NCBI GenBank assembly: GCA_011773795.1
Contig: WVWW01000035.1
Coordinates: 3,219-11,083 of the forward strand
DNA: 7,865 nucleotides
Direction of reading: 5' to 3'
DNA from: Acidobacteriota bacterium
GTDB lineage: Bacteria; Acidobacteriota; Polarisedimenticolia; Polarisedimenticolales; Polarisedimenticolaceae
The translations under genes were made by a program, and so were the position numbers. Shown here one piece after another: positions 6,789 through 7,865 of the stretch. Each line of letters starts with the position of its first letter. Position 1 is the stretch's first letter. The notes beneath the pieces were generated by a model that was not told where the DNA came from, searched no databases, and saw only the letters and a list, made by a program, of their open reading frames with translations.

Positions 6789-6806
6789 AGATGTATCGAT
6801 ACATCT
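6789..6806. promoter_or_regulatory. Perfect 18-base palindrome, operator-like
   Basis: AGATGTATCGATACATCT is perfectly self-complementary, with no spacer. Its AT-rich content and central CG contrast with the GC-rich surroundings and look like a binding site for a dimeric regulator or a recombination protein. No intact gene starts beside it in the window, so its target is unknown. Confidence 0.45.
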
Positions 6807-6863
6807 CAACCAGGATGGGCAGAAACGGAAACAAGGATAATTTGCAGGAATTACAGCTTTTTC

Positions 6864-6908
6864 TGGTGGGCCGTGCAGGAATCGAACCTGCGACCACCTG
6901 ATTAAAAG
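6864..6908 (-). tRNA. tRNA-Lys(TTT) 3' half, remnant at a probable attachment site
   Basis: On the minus strand this reads as the 3' part of a tRNA: anticodon loop CTTTTAA (anticodon TTT), 3' side of the anticodon stem TCAGG, variable loop, a perfect T-arm (GCAGG, TTCGATT, CCTGC), the acceptor strand ACGGCCC, discriminator A and an encoded CCA. It closely resembles E. coli tRNA-Lys as remembered. The matching 5' acceptor GGGCCGT and a proper D-arm are absent. The base facing the first stem position is C instead of A, leaving a C-U mismatch, so this is not a working tRNA. Identity from the anticodon loop to the 3' end is the usual attachment core of tyrosine recombinases that target tRNA genes. 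By geometry the inserted element would lie at higher coordinates. Confidence 0.75.
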
Positions 6909-6941
6909 GCAGGTGCTAACGCTGTAACACTATGTTTCTCA

Positions 6942-7036
6942 AGCGTTCACTGCGTTTCATACGCGGTTCTTTTGCTACAGCGAAAATCCGGTCCAAACAG
7001 CGAGTTACGCTACATAGCGTTTCATAAGCGTTCATA
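6942..7036 (+). repeat. Four GCGTT(T)CATA-type repeats in two pairs
   Basis: GCGTTTCATA occurs exactly at 6952-6961 and 7017-7026. Shorter relatives are AGCGTTCA at 6942-6949 and GCGTTCATA at 7028-7036. Within each pair the copies are about 9-11 bases apart, roughly one helical turn, as in arm-type recombinase sites, excisionase sites or iterons. Confidence 0.6.
7007..7020. repeat. Short inverted repeat ACGCTA-CA-TAGCGT
   Basis: Six-base perfect arms (7007-7012 and 7015-7020) around a 2-base centre. It overlaps the start of the second GCGTTTCATA repeat, so it is likely part of the same protein-binding array. Confidence 0.45.
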
Positions 7037-7049
7037 CGCGCGACTGACG

Positions 7050-7070
7050 ACTGTACCTCTACTGTACCTC
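7050..7070 (+). repeat. Tandem direct repeat of ACTGTACCTC
   Basis: ACTGTACCTC occurs at 7050-7059 and again at 7061-7070, 11 bases start to start. Paired 10-base repeats of this kind close to a tRNA-type core resemble arm-type integrase sites. Confidence 0.6.
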
Positions 7071-7126
7071 GCCGAGGCAGCGACAGCGCTCTGGCCACGG
7101 TCGCGACTGCGCACCGGATCGTCCGC

Positions 7127-7360
7127 TCATCGTCCCTCGGCACTGCCAAGCGCGGCGTCCAGCTTGTCGAGCACGCGCAGTCCTTCCTCCACCGATCCCC
7201 GCGCGGCGAGGACACGAAACCGCGTCTCTACGTCGTGCTGCGTGACGGCGATGGTCGAGAGCTCCTCCATCAGCTTGTTGACGCTCACCCCGCGGTGCCG
7301 GGCGAGTTCCTTGAGTCGATCGTGCGTGTCGTCCGGCAAACGGACCGTCAAGGTAGACAT
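7127..7360 (-). CDS. Ribbon-helix-helix (CopG/Arc-type) antitoxin-like protein
   Basis: Small protein of 77 residues. The N-terminal STLTVRLPDD strand (2-11), the first helix HDRLKELARHRG (13-24) and the second helix SVNKLMEELST (26-36) are the typical ribbon-helix-helix fold, which binds DNA as a dimer. The C-terminal part has ETRFRVLAARG and EEGLRVLDKLDAAL, a helical tail usual in antitoxins of this group, often labelled HicB- or CopG-family and paired with PIN toxins. The ATG at 7360 has GGAGGA (7368-7373) spaced 7 bases, lying inside the end of the upstream PIN remnant three bases away, so the two genes formed a toxin-first pair. As the toxin is broken, this looks like an orphan antitoxin that may still repress its own promoter. 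Fold is confident; partner assignment is inferred from context. Confidence 0.85.
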   Translation of the reverse strand: MSTLTVRLPDDTHDRLKELARHRGVSVNKLMEELSTIAVTQHDVETRFRVLAARGSVEEGLRVLDKLDAALGSAEGR

Positions 7361-7363
7361 CGC

Positions 7364-7480
7364 TCAATCCTCCGCGATCAACTCGCCGGGGCTCAGCACG
7401 CGCAGCCTCGGGAAATGAAGTTCGAGTCGTGCAAAGTCGCGCTTGTTGTGCGTGACGATCGCCTCCGCGCCCTGAGATCT
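7364..7480 (-). pseudogene. C-terminal stub of a PIN-domain (VapC-like) toxin
   Basis: Only 38 codons remain open before an in-frame TGA (7481-7483). They contain GAEAIVTHNKRDF, then FPRLRVLSPGELIAED, which closely follow the C-terminal end of PIN-domain ribonucleases (the ...VTHN-RDF... motif with its conserved Asp, then the ...VLSP-E-L end). The N-terminal active-site Asp segment (the usual DTNVL motif) and about 90 further residues are missing, and the sequence upstream reads as no PIN domain in any frame that I checked. The stub ends three bases before the antitoxin ATG. The break lies at an 8-base direct repeat, CCTCGTGA on the minus strand, present at 7481-7488 and 7503-7510, possibly the trace of a deletion. 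It should have no nuclease activity. Confidence 0.75.
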
Positions 7481-7550
7481 TCACGAGGTTGCCGGAAGCT
7501 GCTCACGAGGCTCGACCTTCGAATTCGCAGCTAGCCCCTGATCAGCAAAC

Positions 7551-7865
7551 TCACTCTACTGCCGCCAGATAGGATTCCAGACGGTTGCGCAGCTCCCGCT
7601 CGTCGGCCGCTATGCTTGTTACCCGCAATGCTTGGCCATCTTGTTTCAGGAACACCGCCTGACCATCGACAAGCCGATAGCGATTAGCGAACGCTCGTCC
7701 TTGCGGCGTTCCCAGATCGGCCACCACGAAATCGAGCCGCGATTCGTAGTCGCTCCTCACCTGCCGCAGGCGACTTAGCGCATCTCCACCGGCAGGCGAA
7801 AAGTTCTCGTAGGCCAGAACCAGAACGGGCTTACCCTGACCAATGACAGAAAGATCGGTGCTAAT
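7551..7865 (-). CDS. Thioredoxin-fold protein without CXXC, C-terminal part (partial)
   Basis: The frame is open from the right edge to a TGA at 7551-7553, giving 104 residues of the C-terminal part; the start lies outside the window, and the GTG at 7760 is internal. The order of elements fits a thioredoxin fold: GKPVLVLAYENFSPAGG strand and helix start, LDFVVADLG strand, FANRYRLVDGQAVFLKQDG, where thioredoxins have the cis-proline strand pair, and a last helix ELRNRLESYLAAVE. The site that normally carries CXXC is YENFSP, with no cysteine in the visible part, and the cis-proline is not evident (DGQAV). It is therefore unlikely to be a disulfide oxidoreductase; a binding or structural role is more likely. 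No relation to its neighbours can be read from the sequence. The fold is fairly likely, the function unknown. Confidence 0.6.
   Translation of the reverse strand: MSTDLSVIGQGKPVLVLAYENFSPAGGDALSRLRQVRSDYESRLDFVVADLGTPQGRAFANRYRLVDGQAVFLKQDGQALRVTSIAADERELRNRLESYLAAVE

Larger units (their letters stand above)
6909..7126. other. Non-coding repeat-rich stretch next to the tRNA remnant
   Basis: No gene was seen in these 218 bases. They are less GC-rich than the rest of the window and hold the short repeats listed separately. Their placement between an att-like core and the first island gene is where recombinase and excisionase sites would be expected. Confidence 0.5.

Noticed and set aside
6674..6905. 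Plus-strand frames ending in AGIEPATT and AVQESNLRPPD
   Set aside because: These are well-known false peptides arising from translation of the antisense strand of a tRNA 3' end.
7475..7535. Plus-strand IFTRLPEAA-like peptide resembling the start of SMP-30/gluconolactonase proteins
   Set aside because: Only about eight residues fit, then a stop follows; likely chance.

Overview
The window is GC-rich with strong G/C bias at third codon positions. It carries Proteobacteria-type genes: a taurine-class ABC importer, a large predicted ATPase with helical repeats, and a type II toxin-antitoxin remnant. A high-GC alpha-, beta- or gammaproteobacterium fits, but nothing seen fixes the genus.

Layout. 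Positions 1-1887 (+) hold the C-terminal part of a large STAND/AAA-type ATPase with a TPR-like repeat tail; its N-terminus lies off the left edge. It converges, with only 12 bases between stop codons, on a minus-strand gene set read from right to left. That set is a DegT/DnrJ/EryC1/StrS-type PLP aminotransferase (6030-4804), a periplasmic taurine-type binding protein TauA (4694-3696), the ATPase TauB (3590-2790, TTG start) and the permease TauC (2793-1900, ATGA overlap with tauB). The gap between tauA and tauB holds two consecutive GC-rich hairpins without a U-tract, the arrangement expected for making much binding protein and less ATPase and permease. No taurine dioxygenase (TauD) or classical taurine catabolic enzyme is present, so the aminotransferase is the only enzyme linked to the importer.

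From about 6043 to the right end the window becomes accessory. There is a roughly 290-base unassigned stretch that could be the leader of the aminotransferase-tau transcript. Next come a frameshifted decayed gene of unknown family (about 6334-6763, minus) and a perfect 18-base palindrome (6789-6806). A 3' half of a tRNA-Lys(TTT) gene (6864-6908, minus) lacks its 5' half, as expected at the att junction of an integrated element. Immediately beside it lies a block of short repeats (6942-7070) resembling recombinase arm-type sites or iterons. Then come an intact ribbon-helix-helix antitoxin-like gene (7127-7360, minus), the C-terminal stub of a PIN/VapC-like toxin directly upstream of it (7364-7480, minus), and the C-terminal part of a thioredoxin-fold protein without the CXXC motif (7551 to the right edge, minus).

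Interpretation. The left three quarters looks like ordinary chromosome with a sulfonate/amine uptake operon. The right quarter looks like the end of a tRNA-Lys-targeted genomic island whose body continues beyond the right edge; no recombinase gene is visible. The aminotransferase-tauABC pairing and the att/repeat junction are the points most worth following up. No clearly new defence or mobile system is complete in this window.
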